Below, piece after piece: positions 63,233 to 64,000 of a stretch of 64,000 nucleotides of DNA (within the stretch, counting starts at the first letter, position 1; each line of letters begins with the position of its first letter). Origin of the DNA: Fodinicola acaciae (GTDB lineage: Bacteria > Actinomycetota > Actinomycetes > Mycobacteriales > HKI-0501). Under the pieces are notes generated by a model that saw nothing but the letters and a program-made list of their open reading frames with translations, searched no databases and was not told where the DNA came from. The DNA lies in NCBI RefSeq assembly GCF_010993745.1, contig NZ_WOTN01000004.1:124001-188000 (forward strand). The letters are read 5' to 3'. A program made the translations under genes and the position numbers.

Positions 63233-63550
63233 ATGACCGAGCACGAGCACGACGAAGAGGGCTACACCGGGCCCGCCACGCTCGTTTCCAGCGACGCCGA
63301 GCTGGCCGTCCAGGTCGAGCTGCGCGGCTACTTCCAGCCGATCGACGGCCGATATCACTGGTACGGCCGGGTCGCCGCGGACCCGGCGGTGACCGAGCTG
63401 GCCGGCAACGGACGCAAGCAGGTGGTGGTGCGTACGCCGGGCGGCGAGGCGGTCGGCACGCTGTCCGACGTGGACCCGTGGGGCCGCTTCCGCGTCACCG
63501 GCACGAGCCGCCCACCCTTCGCCGTCGAGACCGCACCGGCCGACGCATAA
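63233..63550 (+). CDS. DUF4873 protein
   Basis: This 105-residue protein is a DUF4873 domain: GYTGPATLVSSDAELAVQVELRGYFQPIDGRYHWYGRV, then a Gly-rich turn and TLSDVDPWGRFRVTGTSRPPF. The family is often fused to flavin monooxygenases or stands alone near oxidative enzymes in actinobacteria. Here it is divergent from the AurF-like gene. Its function is not known. ATG at 63233. Confidence 0.85.
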   Translation: MTEHEHDEEGYTGPATLVSSDAELAVQVELRGYFQPIDGRYHWYGRVAADPAVTELAGNGRKQVVVRTPGGEAVGTLSDVDPWGRFRVTGTSRPPFAVETAPADA

Positions 63551-63560
63551 CCTCTCATGT

Positions 63561-64000
63561 GTGGATCTGGCTGACGCGCTCGAGGAGCTGGCAGGTGAGC
63601 TGCCCGCGCGGCGACTGGCCGACGAGGTCGAGCGCTGGCAGCGGATCTATCGCGATCCGGCGGCGGACCTTGCGGCGGCACCGCGGCTGACGCCGGAGCA
63701 GGCGATCGCGTACGCGGTCTATCGGATGCCGGCGACGTACGCGGCGACCACGGCGGCGCTGACCGAGGTCGCTGCCGCGATGCCGGATTTCGCGCCGGTC
63801 AGCATGCTCGACATCGGCGCCGGCGCCGGCGCGGCGAGCTGGTCCGCGACCGATGTTTTCCCATCGATGAAAGACATCACCGCGATCGAGCGCGACCCGG
63901 CGATGCGAGCGGTCGGCCAGCGGCTGGCGGAGCGGACGTACGTCACCGCCGATCTCGCGACCAAGCGGGACTTTCCGAGCGCCGACCTGGCGGTCGCCAG
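63561..64000 (+). CDS. Rsm22-like methyltransferase, 5' part
   Basis: The reading frame from GTG 63561 stays open to the window end (146 codons). It contains LTPEQAIAYAVYRMPATYAATTAAL and the SAM-binding motif MLDIGAGAGAASWSA followed by AIERDPAM, the pattern of the Rsm22 family of ribosomal small-subunit-associated methyltransferases. The 3' part and C-terminal Cys motifs lie outside the window. Confidence 0.82.
   Translation, partial: MDLADALEELAGELPARRLADEVERWQRIYRDPAADLAAAPRLTPEQAIAYAVYRMPATYAATTAALTEVAAAMPDFAPVSMLDIGAGAGAASWSATDVFPSMKDITAIERDPAMRAVGQRLAERTYVTADLATKRDFPSADLAVA

Overview
The window is high-GC DNA with dense, often 4-bp-overlapping genes, many GTG/TTG starts, a full ESX/type VII secretion locus, and the gene order marP-NUDIX-tlpA-nth / crp known from Mycobacterium. 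Together these point to a filamentous or otherwise non-mycobacterial actinomycete chromosome. No rRNA, tRNA, CRISPR array, transposase or replication origin was seen.

Region 1 (40-16398) is a Ter-type stress island. It holds a two-domain CbxX/CfqX AAA ATPase (divergent), TerD, a DUF475/TerC-like membrane protein, a Pro-rich TerA-like protein, and a private chaperone set (GrpE-like, lidless Hsp70, large zinc-ribbon protein). These are followed by the Ter-associated biosynthetic enzymes: citrate-lyase/HpcH-type C-C lyase, PRTase_2-TRSP, StiP-PELOTA and a HAD phosphatase. The last gene in the run is a membrane-anchored mycosin protease.

Region 2 (16408-21168) has an epoxide-hydrolase-like alpha/beta hydrolase, a two-way terminator, and a SWIM zinc-finger protein coupled to an SNF2 helicase.

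Region 3 (21245-41603) is a type VII secretion locus: EccC, EccD, EccE, EccB, a second mycosin, two small WXG100 proteins, several larger WXG-like substrates, two YbaB/EbfC-like proteins and two PH-like membrane proteins. At one end lies a likely polymorphic toxin (21842-22864) with a candidate immunity gene (21245-21826). Two large WXG proteins near opposite ends of the locus (27073-28239 and 40425-41603) share an unusual acidic/Trp C-terminal tail.

Region 4 (41649-51087) is housekeeping and stress: NhaA, universal stress protein, MarR regulator, an alpha/beta hydrolase, MarP, CoA-type NUDIX, TlpA-like thioredoxin, Nth, Crp, a Ser/Thr kinase and a TetR regulator.

Region 5 (51140-60620) is one coherent operon group for salvage of cell-wall amino sugars: NagZ, NamZ (DUF1343), PIG-L deacetylase, tandem-GNAT acetyltransferase and a Dpp-type ABC importer whose second permease is fused to its ATPase. 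NagZ and NamZ have no signal peptide, so cleavage probably happens inside the cell after import.

Region 6 (60609-64000) has an orphan dhaL, a striking 40-bp perfect palindrome, an AurF-like diiron oxygenase with an alpha/beta hydrolase, a DUF4873 protein and the start of an Rsm22-like methyltransferase.

A family of intergenic palindromes with the core CAATCGGA-N-TCCGATTG is scattered over at least four gene ends (8003, 36151, 42901, 61383) and looks like a dispersed terminator or repeat element.
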